From: Richelia intracellularis HH01 | GTDB lineage: Bacteria; Cyanobacteriota; Cyanobacteriia; Cyanobacteriales; Nostocaceae | Assembly: GCF_000350105.1 (NCBI RefSeq) | Contig: NZ_CAIY01000070.1 | Span: 1 to 56,970, forward strand | DNA length: 56,970 bases | Direction of reading: 5' to 3' | Program-made: the position numbers and the translations under genes | Part shown: piece by piece, positions 41,193 to 51,619 of the stretch | Position numbering within the stretch: position 1 is the stretch's first letter | Layout: each line of letters begins with the position of its first letter | The notes under the pieces: generated by a model | Databases searched by the model: none | What the model saw: only the letters and a program-made list of their open reading frames with translations | What the model was told of the DNA's origin: nothing

Positions 41193-42066
41193 AAGATAAC
41201 ACCTTTTTTATTTACTTAGTAGGGTGGTGTCAGATTCTTGATTCAATAGGTAATGGGAAATGGGTTAACAGATGAATCTCCCACTTATATTGCATATGGC
41301 TTTGCTTAATTCCCAGATACATGGATAAAACAAGCATAAAATTGTTTTATCCTCCTTGTACAATATCTCTACCCTGAAGTTTTTTTCCATATCCAATTCC
41401 GCAAAAAACTGCTATTCAGCAACCACTTCAGGAAATTTTATAATTGCTGCTAACATTGCAGACTTAAATTAAGAGACTTATTCTTTCTTAATAGCCCTTC
41501 AGCAATTTTAATTTTAATAGCTGGCTAGGATTTACAATGCATCTATGACTATGATCATCTTAAGTCTATAGGGAGTAGTTTAACTAATTTATATTTATGA
41601 AAAAGCACCATTATTTTAGAAATACTTTCTTTCTCCACTAACACCTATTCCTGGCTTTCCATTAATTGATAGAATTGATTACAAACATAATAACTCTCTT
41701 AACTCTAACCCTAGAAAAAACTGCGAATGTTCTTAAGTGAAGACTGTTAGAAATACTTAGGTGTAATAATGCAAGACTACCTACTGACTGATAAATAATC
41801 TAAATCATCTATAGAAAATAGAATAATATTATTAGTGTACAAGCTGATATTTATTTTATCGATCATATTTATTGCATTGTTTCTATTATGCTATTGAATA
41901 ACAATGTGTTGGGGAAAATAAAGTTTGTACATTTACTTCCAAACACTGTTCATTGAGTAAATAATATTATCCTAGTTTGACATACGTCTTTACTGTAAAG
42001 TTGATTGCAAGGTTTACAGACTAGATATATTAATTTTGAATTTTGGTATCTAAGATAAAATCCCAG
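41193..42066. other. Intergenic, nothing recognised
   Basis: About 870 bases between gor and hisC, same strand. A short ACACC/GGTGT pairing around 41200-41232 is too weak to call a terminator. No coding relic I can name. Confidence 0.45.
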
Positions 42067-43194
42067 ATGGTATTACCTTTTATTCGTTCTGATTTAGTTA
42101 AATTCATCGCCTACAATCCCTTCCAAAGTGGAAGGATAGCTCAAACTACCAACCTAATCCAAATTGATAAATTAGATACTAACGAAAGCTCAGAAGACTT
42201 TCCACCTCAACTACAGGAAAAGTTGTTGTGTACATATCAGGAATCAATTAAAAATAATCGTTATCCTGATAGTAGCCATGAAAAACTAAAAAGTTTTATC
42301 GCCAATTATGTCAATGAATCAGCCGAACTAGACCGTCAAACTTTCTCTTCTCAGAGTATCTCTATTAGTAATGGTTCTGATGAATTAATTCGATCTATAT
42401 TAATTGCAAGTTGTGTAAATGGAGAGGGCTCTATTCTTGTTGCCGAACCCACTTTTTCCATGTATGAGATTTTAGCAAAAACTCTAGGTATTCCCATCGT
42501 AACTATACCTAGAAATGAAGACAATTTTGCTATTGATCTACAAGCTGCAACAAGTGCTATATATAATATAAAAAATCCTCCTATTCGTACAGTCTTCATC
42601 GTTCATCCTAACTCACCTACAGGTAATACCTTAAATAATTCAGAGGTAGATTGGCTAATAAATTTACCAGAAAATATATTAGTAGTAATTGATGAAGCTT
42701 ACTTTGAATTTAGTCAAACAACACTGGTAAGTAAATTAGTGCAATATCCTAATTGGGTTGTATTACGTACATTTTCCAAAGCCTTCCGATTAGCTGCTCA
42801 TCGTATAGGTTATTGTGTTGCTAATCCCAAGACAATTTCAATTCTTGAGAAAGTGCGATTGCCTTACAATATTCCTAGCTTTTCCCTTGCAGCAGCGCTA
42901 ATTGCCATGGAGAACCATAAACTTCTACTAGGTTCAGTTCTCCAAACTTTAACTGAAAGAGATAAACTCATTCAAGAATTAAGACTTAATATTGCCCTCA
43001 AGGTTTGGGATAGTAGAGCTAACTTCATCTTTATAAAAACACAAGCTCTCAATCTTGATGTTAAAACCATAAATCTAAAACTAAGAGAAAGTGGCACTTT
43101 GGTCAGAGAAATATACCAAGGCTTAAGAATAACTGTCGGTACACCAGCAGAAAACAAACGTACGCTGCAGAGAATCAAGGCAATTTTGTCTTGA
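42067..43194 (+). CDS. hisC: Histidinol-phosphate aminotransferase
   Basis: PLP aminotransferase of histidine synthesis, converting imidazole-acetol phosphate to histidinol phosphate. The ATG at 42067 gives 375 residues starting [13 protein letters not shown], as in relatives; a TTG eight codons earlier is possible. Visible sites: [49 protein letters not shown], Schiff-base Lys238 in [16 protein letters not shown], and the phosphate-binding Arg in [12 protein letters not shown]. Related class I/II aminotransferases exist, but the combination points to HisC. Stand-alone, as usual in cyanobacteria. Confidence 0.9.
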   Translation: MVLPFIRSDLVKFIAYNPFQSGRIAQTTNLIQIDKLDTNESSEDFPPQLQEKLLCTYQESIKNNRYPDSSHEKLKSFIANYVNESAELDRQTFSSQSISISNGSDELIRSILIASCVNGEGSILVAEPTFSMYEILAKTLGIPIVTIPRNEDNFAIDLQAATSAIYNIKNPPIRTVFIVHPNSPTGNTLNNSEVDWLINLPENILVVIDEAYFEFSQTTLVSKLVQYPNWVVLRTFSKAFRLAAHRIGYCVANPKTISILEKVRLPYNIPSFSLAAALIAMENHKLLLGSVLQTLTERDKLIQELRLNIALKVWDSRANFIFIKTQALNLDVKTINLKLRESGTLVREIYQGLRITVGTPAENKRTLQRIKAILS

Positions 43195-43623
43195 GAGTCA
43201 AGTAAAGTAAGTAGATTTAGGTTTCTGTAATTAACTCTAAAAAAAGGTATAAAACTATCTCTATTCTTAATAAATAAATGTAATTTTTTGGAATTAAGCC
43301 AAAATAAAAATAATGAAAATTAGAATTTGAGTTAATAATATATAGTGTGTAAGAATTTTGATAAAATAGTAGAATAAATTCTGAAAAATATGATGCTGGC
43401 CTTAAACTATTAGCCATCAGTATTAATAAATCGCTTTAAGGTAGTAATTACCGTACAATGCCTCATTCACTTGGTATATGTTTCAAGATTAAGTATGTTA
43501 TAGTGTGGGTGTTAAGACTTGCTTAGCCAAAAGCTATAATTCTACGCATCAGCAACCAGGGTGTGAAGCAAAGCAGTTTTGATTAAGTTTTTGCCAAATG
43601 AAATTAACAATTAAGTTTAAGTT
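43195..43623. other. Intergenic, nothing recognised
   Basis: About 430 AT-rich bases between hisC and the DUF4327 gene. No RNA or protein signal recognised. Confidence 0.45.
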
Positions 43624-43842
43624 ATGACTCAGCAAGTGATTCACCTCATGGTTAAATTGCAGCGTAGTGTGCAGTCGCTTTTGGAATCTGACATTATCAA
43701 GCCTACTGATAGCATCTGGAAAATTGCCTTACTCTATGGTGATGAATGGCAGTACTGGAAACAGGAGCTTTTAGAGTTCGGCTTCACTATGCAAGATCCA
43801 ATTAGTGAATTATTGTCTGTTGAAGCCTGGGACGAAGAATAA
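43624..43842 (+). CDS. DUF4327 family small protein
   Basis: A 72-residue soluble protein conserved in cyanobacteria, function unknown. Text MTQQVIHLMVKLQRSVQSL, then IIKPTDSIWKIALLYGDEWQ and YWKQELLEFGFTMQD, ending SVEAWDEE, is highly characteristic. It is rich in Trp and acidic residues and has no membrane segment. Convergent with the kinase gene, 75 bases apart. Family name from memory of the motif. Confidence 0.8.
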   Translation: MTQQVIHLMVKLQRSVQSLLESDIIKPTDSIWKIALLYGDEWQYWKQELLEFGFTMQDPISELLSVEAWDEE

Positions 43843-43877
43843 AATGGAGATTGCAAGGAATAGATAGCAGTGATAGG

Positions 43878-43896
43878 GGAGAATAATTTCTTCTCC
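43878..43896. terminator. Short hairpin between convergent genes
   Basis: GGAGAA (43878-43883) pairs with TTCTCC (43891-43896) across a 7-base loop, midway between the DUF4327 and kinase stop codons. The stem is short and lacks a T run, so it is only a possible bidirectional terminator. Confidence 0.35.
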
Positions 43897-43917
43897 GCTA
43901 GAAATTGGGTAACTTAG

Positions 43918-45123
43918 TTAATGATTTAGTGCAAATAGAGCACTAGCTAATTCTCTTGCTGTTTGATAACGGTCACATGGTAGTGGTTCTGTAACCTCAC
44001 CAATGACTTTACGTAATTCGGGTGTGATAGTTGTTATATTCTCTATATGGAAGCGAAAGTCTCTCCCCTGCAATCGGTAAAACTTAAAAGGGTTCTCTCC
44101 TGTGAGTAAAAATATTAGGGTTGGCCCAATAGCGTATAAATCTGATTGGGTTAGTGGCTGACCTCTCTCCTGTTCTGGTGCACAGTAACCCTCAGCACCA
44201 ATACGTGTCCCGAAAGTAGTACCAATTTCCTTAACCGCACCAAAATCCAGTACCACAATTTGATTATCATAACTGCGCACCATCAAATTAGCAGGTTTAA
44301 TATCTCTGTGAATTAGTGGTGGGTGTTGGCTGTGAAGATAGTCCAAGATATCACAAGTCTGAATCATCCAAGTGATAGCTTGCTGTGGTGATATTGGTCC
44401 TTTCAAGTGGACTAACTTTTCCAAGTCTTGTCCATGTACTAACTCCATTGCCAAATATTTTTTACCACTTTCCACAAAGAAATCATAATATTTAGGAATG
44501 CCAGGATGGTGTAGAGACTTAAGTGTATTTGCCTCCCGTTCAAATAACTCCCTCGCCTTAGCAACCTTTACCATATCAGCATTCATCTGTTTTAAAACTA
44601 ATAACTGGGGCTTTGAAGTAATTGTCCTCTTACCATCCCAGGCCAAATAGGTTGTACCCATACCACCCTTACCCAAAGCTCGTAAAATTCGATAATTGAG
44701 GATAGTTGTTGCTACTGATAGTGGTTGACCACAATGGATACAAAATAAGTTTTCTGGTGGGTTACCTTCGTGAGTACAGTTTGAAGAAATAATATTAGTA
44801 TTTTGGTTCATTATCTGATGCTGTATTTGAAATTGCAGCACTGGGCCGCCCTTTGCTAGTTGTAAAAGGGAATTATCTAGCAAGGGACTTTGATGAATCA
44901 AAACACCATTTAAAAAAGTACCATTAGTACCATGATTTAACACTTGCCAATTATTACTATTAGCATCACGCCGAATTTCTAGATGATAGCGAGAAACCAA
45001 ATTATCGGTTAGCACAACATCATTATCCGTAGAACGACCAACCCGAATTACGGATTCGCTCTCAAAGCACCAATTTTGTAAAGGCACTTGTTTCTGTAAT
45101 TCTAGCAAGGTCAAACTTACCAC
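43918..45123 (-). CDS. FHA-domain Ser/Thr protein kinase
   Basis: A 401-residue cytoplasmic Hanks-type kinase. An N-terminal FHA phosphothreonine-binding domain (about 1-100; VGRSTDNDVVL, SRYHLEI, NGTFLNG) is joined through a Cys-containing linker (C116, C128, C131; zinc-ribbon-like) to the kinase domain (about 143-400). Catalytic residues are all present: glycine loop GKGGMG (151-156), Lys178, HRDIKPANL (272-280), DFG (293-295) and APE (315-317). The GTG start at 45123 lies 38 bases after the PP2C gene on the same strand. It resembles the kinase of kinase-phosphatase loci such as pknE/prpA of Anabaena; orthology is not proven. Confidence 0.9.
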   Translation of the reverse strand: MVSLTLLELQKQVPLQNWCFESESVIRVGRSTDNDVVLTDNLVSRYHLEIRRDANSNNWQVLNHGTNGTFLNGVLIHQSPLLDNSLLQLAKGGPVLQFQIQHQIMNQNTNIISSNCTHEGNPPENLFCIHCGQPLSVATTILNYRILRALGKGGMGTTYLAWDGKRTITSKPQLLVLKQMNADMVKVAKARELFEREANTLKSLHHPGIPKYYDFFVESGKKYLAMELVHGQDLEKLVHLKGPISPQQAITWMIQTCDILDYLHSQHPPLIHRDIKPANLMVRSYDNQIVVLDFGAVKEIGTTFGTRIGAEGYCAPEQERGQPLTQSDLYAIGPTLIFLLTGENPFKFYRLQGRDFRFHIENITTITPELRKVIGEVTEPLPCDRYQTARELASALFALNH

Positions 45124-45161
45124 AATTAAGTAATCTAAAATAAAAGAATAAAAAAAATTGG

Positions 45162-47132
45162 TTAAGATTGGTTTCTTCTGACCAGGCGAACTTTTGCCCG
45201 GACTAAAACCGCCGTAATATTATCATGACCATTATATTGATTCGCCAAATCAATTAAGTTTTTAACACCAATATCTAAATTGGCATTGGAAGTTAACAAA
45301 GGAAATAGGTGAGTTTCCCAATGTTTTACCAGTACATCATTGTCTGAAAGCCCATCAGAAACTAAAATAAACAGCGTATCCTCATTGATTTCCAAAAATT
45401 TTATGTCAGGGGTAATAGAAGTACTATCTCGAGGACCAATTGCTTGTGTGAGTTGGTAAGCATCAGGGCGAGCATAGGCAATATCTGGTTCGACACCTCT
45501 GGAAATTTCCCGTTGACCAACTTCATGATCTACTGTTATTTGTTCTAGTCCTTGCCTACGAGTTAGACGATATAGGCGGCTATCTCCCACATGTGCTACA
45601 CCTACCTTATTATCCTGGATTATAAGTAAAACTAAAGTTGTGCCCATACGATCTACACCGCAACGAGCATCATTCTGATTTACATCATAAATTGTTTGAT
45701 TGGCAGTTATTACTCCCTGGTAAATCACTTCTCTACTAGGTATTTTTTTCTCAGTCCAATGAAATTGAAAATAATCTTTCAGAGTATTAACTGCTAAATT
45801 ACTTGCAACTTCCCCACTAGAATGTCCCCCCATACCATCGCACAATATATACAACCCCCGGGCAGCTATAGTTCTACTGGTAGGCAATTCAACTTTACTT
45901 ATTTGGGTTTCAATGCCAAAGCAATCTTCGTTGTGAGTTCTTTGTTTGCCTGCATTGGTATAGCCAGCATCATCAAGATTACTTAACTCTATTGGTGTGG
46001 TAATAGTTGCTAAATCTTCATATATAGCATTTGCAATAGTCCTTGTATCATTGTTTTTATCTTGTTGGAGAACTGTAACTGTTTCAGTAGTAATTGACTC
46101 ACTATGAATTAAATTTTCCTCTATTATGTTTTGTCCAGCAAATTCTGATGTATTTTCCCGTAACTTTTGAGAAAGATCTGCCAAGCGAGACTGTATATCC
46201 CTAATTGTGCCAATTTTTCCTTGTTCTAAATCTGCCAATAAATCAAATATTGAAGAAAATTTAGTTTGCTGAGATTTCCTAAATAGATTTTGCCATAGTT
46301 CTCCTAAATCCTGAATGCTTGGAGTCTTATTTAATTCTTGACGATTAAATTCTTTTGTAGACTTTTTTCTACCTATATATAAACGCTGTAATGATAAGAA
46401 TTTATCTTCATCCAAGAAAAAATTAGACAACTCTAAGAGACTATAACAAGCATTCAAAGGTGCTAACTTCTCCCAGAATATAGTCATTTGATAGAAATAC
46501 TCCAATCTCTGCAATGAAGTTGTACTATCTTCCTGCCAAAATGTCAGTAAGGACTGCCAATGAGAACGGTATTGCAGTAGTATTACCTGTATACCATCCT
46601 GTTGCCAAGCATCATGAATTTTAGGAGTACCCCTGTAGTTTTGAGATTGCATAGCAATATATGCCTGGGCCAGAGGGGGTATACCTTCTCTATCAATCAT
46701 AGATGATGGAGACAAGTTTTGGGCTTGGTTAGTGATAATTGCTTGTAAGGGCGTAATTTGATTGGGTTGACAGTCTAATACTCGAATGTGTATACCCTCA
46801 GGGTTAGATATTTCATCCAAAGGAGGTAGTGGTTCTAATAATTGATAACGTTTTTGGGAATCCAGATAGTGGCAGATCATAGAAGAATGATCAACTTTTG
46901 TCGTTCTCAATTCCAAAGATACTCCTACTAAGTCTTGTTGTAAGTCATTTTTAGTAATCAATGCTATTCGGACAGCACCACAAACTGCCCCACACTCATG
47001 ACACTTTTCAACATTATTAGCAATATTAGTGCCACATTCACAACATAATCTTTGACTTAGTAATGAGCCGCAGTTTTGACAGAATTTATGATTGCTGGGA
47101 TTTTCAAATTGACACTCATGGCAAATTAGCAT
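45162..47132 (-). CDS. PP2C-type protein phosphatase with zinc-ribbon N-terminus
   Basis: A 656-residue protein. Two zinc-ribbon cysteine sets open it (CHECQ and CQNCG; CCECG and CHECG, within about 4-48). A long middle part (about 50-380) of unclear fold follows; it has text reminiscent of a degenerate kinase-like or scaffold region. A PP2C phosphatase domain fills about 385-650. Metal-binding sites are intact: NEDCFG, LCDGMGGHSSGE, VAHVGDSRLYRL, VSDGLSD and GHDNITAV. It precedes the FHA kinase in one operon, giving an opposing phosphatase-kinase pair, probably acting on shared targets or on each other. Confidence 0.9.
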   Translation of the reverse strand: MLICHECQFENPSNHKFCQNCGSLLSQRLCCECGTNIANNVEKCHECGAVCGAVRIALITKNDLQQDLVGVSLELRTTKVDHSSMICHYLDSQKRYQLLEPLPPLDEISNPEGIHIRVLDCQPNQITPLQAIITNQAQNLSPSSMIDREGIPPLAQAYIAMQSQNYRGTPKIHDAWQQDGIQVILLQYRSHWQSLLTFWQEDSTTSLQRLEYFYQMTIFWEKLAPLNACYSLLELSNFFLDEDKFLSLQRLYIGRKKSTKEFNRQELNKTPSIQDLGELWQNLFRKSQQTKFSSIFDLLADLEQGKIGTIRDIQSRLADLSQKLRENTSEFAGQNIIEENLIHSESITTETVTVLQQDKNNDTRTIANAIYEDLATITTPIELSNLDDAGYTNAGKQRTHNEDCFGIETQISKVELPTSRTIAARGLYILCDGMGGHSSGEVASNLAVNTLKDYFQFHWTEKKIPSREVIYQGVITANQTIYDVNQNDARCGVDRMGTTLVLLIIQDNKVGVAHVGDSRLYRLTRRQGLEQITVDHEVGQREISRGVEPDIAYARPDAYQLTQAIGPRDSTSITPDIKFLEINEDTLFILVSDGLSDNDVLVKHWETHLFPLLTSNANLDIGVKNLIDLANQYNGHDNITAVLVRAKVRLVRRNQS

Positions 47133-48246
47133 TATGGAAATTCCTTAATTCCCGCTCCAAGGTGCTTAATATAACTTACTTTCCACACACTGATAGGAAT
47201 AATAACTTCAATTATATACAATCGTTACTAGCGTCATTTATTGTCTATGGCAACTAAAAGTTTCAAAGAGATTTATTAAGTCAAATATTCTCCACTCCAA
47301 CACAACAAAAGTTAAAGGTGGAGTAAATAATTAAGTACTGGCAAACTATTGTTCAATTCATTTATAAACCACCTATATATTAGATTCTCTGCCTATTATC
47401 AAATCTCTTTCACCGCTAATGAAACAAGTTCACTCGAGAATACCAAATTTATTTTGGTCTCTCTGATTATTTAAACTCTAGCAACATAACACTTATTTAC
47501 TTGCTAAGCCTATCATTTGGAATTAAAGACAAGACAATCATTAAGCAAGTCGAATTACCTTGAATAGCCATAGAAATGTGACTTCCTAAATATTCTAATA
47601 TTTTTTACTAGTACTAGATTAAGTCCAGAACAAACCTGCTCCTAAGGATTGTTCCTTAGAATACAATATAAGTTATCAAAGATTTTTGAGAATTATGTAG
47701 AGAGTATTTGTATTCCAAAATTTTCGAATTGGAATTATATATTGTCTAATCGTATTTGGGTTATAACTGTAACATCAATTCTACTAATGGGGATAAATTT
47801 ACAGTTCTTTGTTAGTAATTCTACAATTACCTACTCTAAGCCAAGTGGATCACTGATTCAAACTAGGCAAATTAGTTCCTATGTTTAATAGTGGGGAGTT
47901 TGCAATAATTGTACTACTTTATCGAACTACTGTATTAAGTTAAGCTCTTAGAGCATAATAATGGAGATGTTATTAAAATAAGTTGTTATATTTCTATATT
48001 ATATTGATTTTGGTGAAAGTATTATTAATACAATCAAAGCAAATTAAGTCTAGGAAAACCAACAATTATTAGTTAATAGATCTAAACAAAAAATCCCAAT
48101 AAAATTGCAATTTTTTTCTGGGTAGTAGCAAGTGTAATTATTATTTTTAATAATAAAAATGTATATATAAAGTATTCAAACAAAATTTTAAGTCATCTAT
48201 CAAACTAATAACTCAGGGTAAAGCTTTTAATCAAAAGTGAAAATTC
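47133..48246. other. Long intergenic region
   Basis: About 1.1 kb upstream of the PP2C gene and downstream of the GIY-YIG gene, both minus strand. A small hairpin CTAAGGA-TTGT-TCCTTAG lies at 47642-47659. A 79-codon plus-strand frame (47649-47888) has one hydrophobic stretch but starts inside that hairpin and is not recognised. The terminator at 48095-48122 is listed separately. Confidence 0.5.
48095..48122 (-). terminator. Intrinsic terminator of the GIY-YIG gene
   Basis: On the minus strand CCCA ... TGGG closes a stem whose centre is the palindrome AAAATTGCAATTTT (48101-48114). A run of six T follows (plus-strand A run 48088-48093). It lies about 125 bases after the gene's stop codon, with normal rho-independent form. 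Confidence 0.6.
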
Positions 48247-48783
48247 TTATTTCAAATCTAATAAACCTGATTCTTTTAATTTTGGATGGAAACGAATCTG
48301 CATTTTCAGCCCTCGGTTTTCCAGTATTTGCAAAATTTCCGCTTCAACTCGTCGGGCTACATCTTTTATTATTTTTATTTTTGTAATTTCATCATTCATA
48401 TGATTACTATAGTTTTCTTTCTCTTCAGGAGTGAATAACATTTGAACATCTATGGGATGAGTCCATATTTGCTTATTTTCTCTATTACCCATAGGTATAG
48501 CTTTATTTTCATCAATCCATGCCTGTTGAATTTGTTCTAAAAATCTACGACTAGGATGTTCAATAGTTTGTGCTTTTACCCAATAGCATAATTGTGGCTG
48601 GCGAACTAAATGCTGTTTTAGACTTGTGTATATATTACGAGAATTTCCTATAAATTGAAGATTTTTTCCCCTATCAAAAATTGCATACACTCCGATTTTA
48701 CCCTGTAAAATCTCAGGCAATTCGCCATTTTGGTTTATATATGAAATATATTCTATATCAGCTAATTTTTGCTCTTGAGTCAT
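48247..48783 (-). CDS. GIY-YIG domain protein
   Basis: A 178-residue protein starting at the ATG at 48783 (MTQEQKLADIEYISYI); a GTG four codons upstream is possible but sits against the GGAAAG ribosome-like site. The N-terminal half has the GIY-YIG core with changed signature residues: GVYAIFD for GIY and LQFIGNS for YIG, then SLKQHL. The conserved later Glu/Arg region is less clear. The C-terminal half (about 100-178) is helical and charged (DVARRVEAEILQILENRG). Role unknown; possibly a nuclease-fold protein. I associate this layout with plant and cyanobacterial proteins. Confidence 0.75.
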   Translation of the reverse strand: MTQEQKLADIEYISYINQNGELPEILQGKIGVYAIFDRGKNLQFIGNSRNIYTSLKQHLVRQPQLCYWVKAQTIEHPSRRFLEQIQQAWIDENKAIPMGNRENKQIWTHPIDVQMLFTPEEKENYSNHMNDEITKIKIIKDVARRVEAEILQILENRGLKMQIRFHPKLKESGLLDLK

Positions 48784-49090
48784 TTTATGTAGCACTTTCC
48801 AAAAAATATTTTAATAAAGATAAAGAATGTGAAAAAAATTATGGACTACTTTATATATTAATTATCCCCCTAGTAGACTTATGAATCAGATCTTATGAAA
48901 ACATTAAGAATCTAACATTAATATAATTATTAATTGGGAAATTTTAGAGATAGAATTTAAACAAGATTACATTCCTTAAATGATGCATTAGTTTTTAAAC
49001 CTTAAATTTGTGTATATCGTAATTTTTATAGATTGGCATAATATATTTTGCCGGAGAACTCATGGTATTTATCTATTCTATAAGTTTTAG
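48784..49090. other. Intergenic, nothing recognised
   Basis: About 310 bases between two minus-strand genes; AT-rich, with no clear terminator for the gene upstream. Confidence 0.4.
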
Positions 49091-51619
49091 TCAAATCTCA
49101 GCCATATATTGTTCTTGCTCTTTAAGTATAAAAGCTTGTACCCATTGACGATAGTCTTTTAGGGATTCTTCTACCCAATAGCGATCACTACTACTAGCAT
49201 ACAAATTTACTATTGGTTCACTGGCATCTGGTAATACTAACACCCAATTATCACTATAGGGCTGGTATATTTTTACTCCATCTATTAAACTCAGATTTTC
49301 AGTGGGGTGTGTATCTACGAGATAACGCATTAATGAACCTTTAACTCTCCAAGGACAACGAATAGAGAGGTTTTGATAGATTACACAGGGTAATTCTGAA
49401 CGTACAGAAACCAATGAGCGCTCCTGAATTGTAAGCATTTCAATTAATTTGGCAATGCAGAACATTGAGTCGAATCCTGGGTGTAGTTGAGGAAATATGA
49501 AACCTGTTTCTCCACTTCCCCCCAACACGACATTGGAATTTGTCAGACAGGCCTCCATTAAGTCTGTGGGGTTGACTTTAGTGCGAGTAACTTTGGCATC
49601 ATGTCGACGGGCTATTTGTTCTACTGCGCTACTTGCATGTACAGGAACAACTACTGAGCTTCGTGGGTGGGATGTGAGCATTAAATCTATCATAAGGGCT
49701 GTCAACATTTCTCCACGAATTGGCATTCCTAACTCATCTACCAAAATTAATTGTTCTCCATTTGCTGATACCTGTACCCCAAATGTGGCTTTTACTGCTT
49801 CTACCACACGACCTAATTGATTTAACAAGTCTTCCCTTTCTAGAGTGGATACAAAGTTTTTATTCAAACTTGCATTGAGCACAACTACATCCGCCCCAAA
49901 CTTGTCTAACATTTGGGGTAAGACTGCTCCTGAAACGGCATAGACATAATCAATTACTACCTTAGCGCGACTATTGCGAATAGTATCTATTTGTAGTAGC
50001 TGCTCAAAAGCAGAACAATAGGCATCAACTACCTGGTTAGGATATGCAACATCACCTATTTCCTGTACTTGTGATCGCCGCATATCCTCCTTAAAGTAAG
50101 CTCCCTCAATTTTCTTTTCTTGAGCTTGAGGAATCTTAATTCCCTGACCATCTATAAACTCAATTAAGATGCAATCTGGTCGATATGGATGAGCTCTGAC
50201 GTGGATACCTCCAGTAATCCCCATTATTGGGATAACAGTACGAGCTATGGGAATTGCTGTGGCATCGAGATTTTGCACCCCCACCCCCACAGACATTAAG
50301 CCTGCAATGAGTGAACGTGTTACCATACGGGAGACATTGCGCTCATCCCGCGATATGCTTACCTCAGAACCAGGCTTTAAAATAGAACCATAAGCAGAGC
50401 CAAGTTTCACCGCAAATTCTGGCGTGATGTCAATATTTGCTAATCCTTCTACCCCTCTTTGTCCAAATAAGTTTCGTTGGACTGTATGACCCCAAATTAA
50501 ATTAATATTTAGCGTGGCACCAGACTCAATCTTTTTACTAGGCCATACTCGAACTCCTGTACTAATTTTTGCCTCCTCTCCCACAGTAGATAAGGAACCA
50601 ATTACTGCAGCTTCTAGCACGCGGGCACGGCGACCAACCCGAGCCCCACAGGCAATTATACAGGCGCATAACTGAGCTTCATCTCCAATAATTGCCCCAT
50701 TCCATATAATTGGCCGTTTTAGGTTGGCATCTGCACCTATAGTAACATTGTCACCAATTACTGTTCCTGCTTCGATCTTTACCCTCGCTCCAATACGGCA
50801 ATTATCACCAATTAATACTGGAGCCTGAATATTATTGATATTCTCAATATGAGTATTTTGACCAACCCATACGCCAGGAGCAAGTTCCACATATGGAAAA
50901 TTCAGTTTTACTTTTTTCTTTAAAGCATCATATTGGGCCTCACGATAAGCTTCTAAATGACCGACGTCACACCAATAACCTTCAGCAATGTAACCATACA
51001 TTGGTTCTCCATTTTTCAGTAATAAAGGGAATAAATCCCTAGAAAAATCTGATTCTGTGTTTTCTGGTAAATATTCCAATATCTCTGGTTCAAGAATATA
51101 TGTTCCTGTATTGACAGTGTCAGAGAAAATTTCACTGGTGGAAGGCTTTTCCAAAAAACGGACAATCTTTTGCTCATCATTGGTAATTACTACACCAAAC
51201 TCCAAAGGATTGTTAACCCGGTTTAATATTAAAGTCGCTTTGGATTTTTTTTGTTTATGAAAAATGATTGCTGCTGTTAAATCAAAGTCTGCAATACTAT
51301 CACCACTAATAACTAAAAATGTCTCACTTAAGAGCTCCGCAGTATTCTTTACACACCCCGCTGTACCCAGGGGTTCTTCGTCCTCTACATAATATGTTAT
51401 CTGTATACCAAAATCTTTTCCATCCTGAAAATAGTCCCGTAAAGCATCGGGCAAATAATGTAATGCTGCTACAATTTCTGTAATTTGGTGATGTTTGAGA
51501 AGATTAATAATATGCTCTGCGATCGGTAAATTGAGGATAGGCACCATCGGTTTTGGTAGATTGCAAGTAAGTGGACGCAGTCGGGTACCTGAACCTCCGG
51601 CCATCAATATAGCACGCAT
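49091..51619 (-). CDS. Two-domain nucleotidyltransferase / phosphomannomutase-like protein
   Basis: An 842-residue fusion typical of cyanobacteria, often annotated mannose-1-phosphate guanylyltransferase. Domains: a sugar-nucleotidyltransferase (about 1-235; MAGGSGTRLRPLT, NLPKPMVPI, SGDSIADFD, EKPS), a left-handed beta-helix of hexapeptide repeats (about 245-375), and a phosphohexomutase-like region (about 385-830). In the mutase part the active-site phosphoserine loop (TASHNP in true mutases) is replaced by GGIHVRAHPYRPD (470-482), and the metal-loop DGD is not evident. The nucleotidyltransferase is probably active (GDP-mannose or another NDP-sugar), the mutase part probably not a normal mutase. 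Start ATG 51619. Single gene. Confidence 0.87.
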   Translation of the reverse strand: MRAILMAGGSGTRLRPLTCNLPKPMVPILNLPIAEHIINLLKHHQITEIVAALHYLPDALRDYFQDGKDFGIQITYYVEDEEPLGTAGCVKNTAELLSETFLVISGDSIADFDLTAAIIFHKQKKSKATLILNRVNNPLEFGVVITNDEQKIVRFLEKPSTSEIFSDTVNTGTYILEPEILEYLPENTESDFSRDLFPLLLKNGEPMYGYIAEGYWCDVGHLEAYREAQYDALKKKVKLNFPYVELAPGVWVGQNTHIENINNIQAPVLIGDNCRIGARVKIEAGTVIGDNVTIGADANLKRPIIWNGAIIGDEAQLCACIIACGARVGRRARVLEAAVIGSLSTVGEEAKISTGVRVWPSKKIESGATLNINLIWGHTVQRNLFGQRGVEGLANIDITPEFAVKLGSAYGSILKPGSEVSISRDERNVSRMVTRSLIAGLMSVGVGVQNLDATAIPIARTVIPIMGITGGIHVRAHPYRPDCILIEFIDGQGIKIPQAQEKKIEGAYFKEDMRRSQVQEIGDVAYPNQVVDAYCSAFEQLLQIDTIRNSRAKVVIDYVYAVSGAVLPQMLDKFGADVVVLNASLNKNFVSTLEREDLLNQLGRVVEAVKATFGVQVSANGEQLILVDELGMPIRGEMLTALMIDLMLTSHPRSSVVVPVHASSAVEQIARRHDAKVTRTKVNPTDLMEACLTNSNVVLGGSGETGFIFPQLHPGFDSMFCIAKLIEMLTIQERSLVSVRSELPCVIYQNLSIRCPWRVKGSLMRYLVDTHPTENLSLIDGVKIYQPYSDNWVLVLPDASEPIVNLYASSSDRYWVEESLKDYRQWVQAFILKEQEQYMAEI

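Noticed and set aside
41236..41266. GGTAATGGGAAATGGG, similar to cyanobacterial heptanucleotide repeats
   Set aside because: Only about two imperfect units; not a repeat array.
47649..47888. 79-codon plus-strand frame with one hydrophobic stretch
   Set aside because: It would start with TTG inside a small hairpin and resembles no known small membrane protein.
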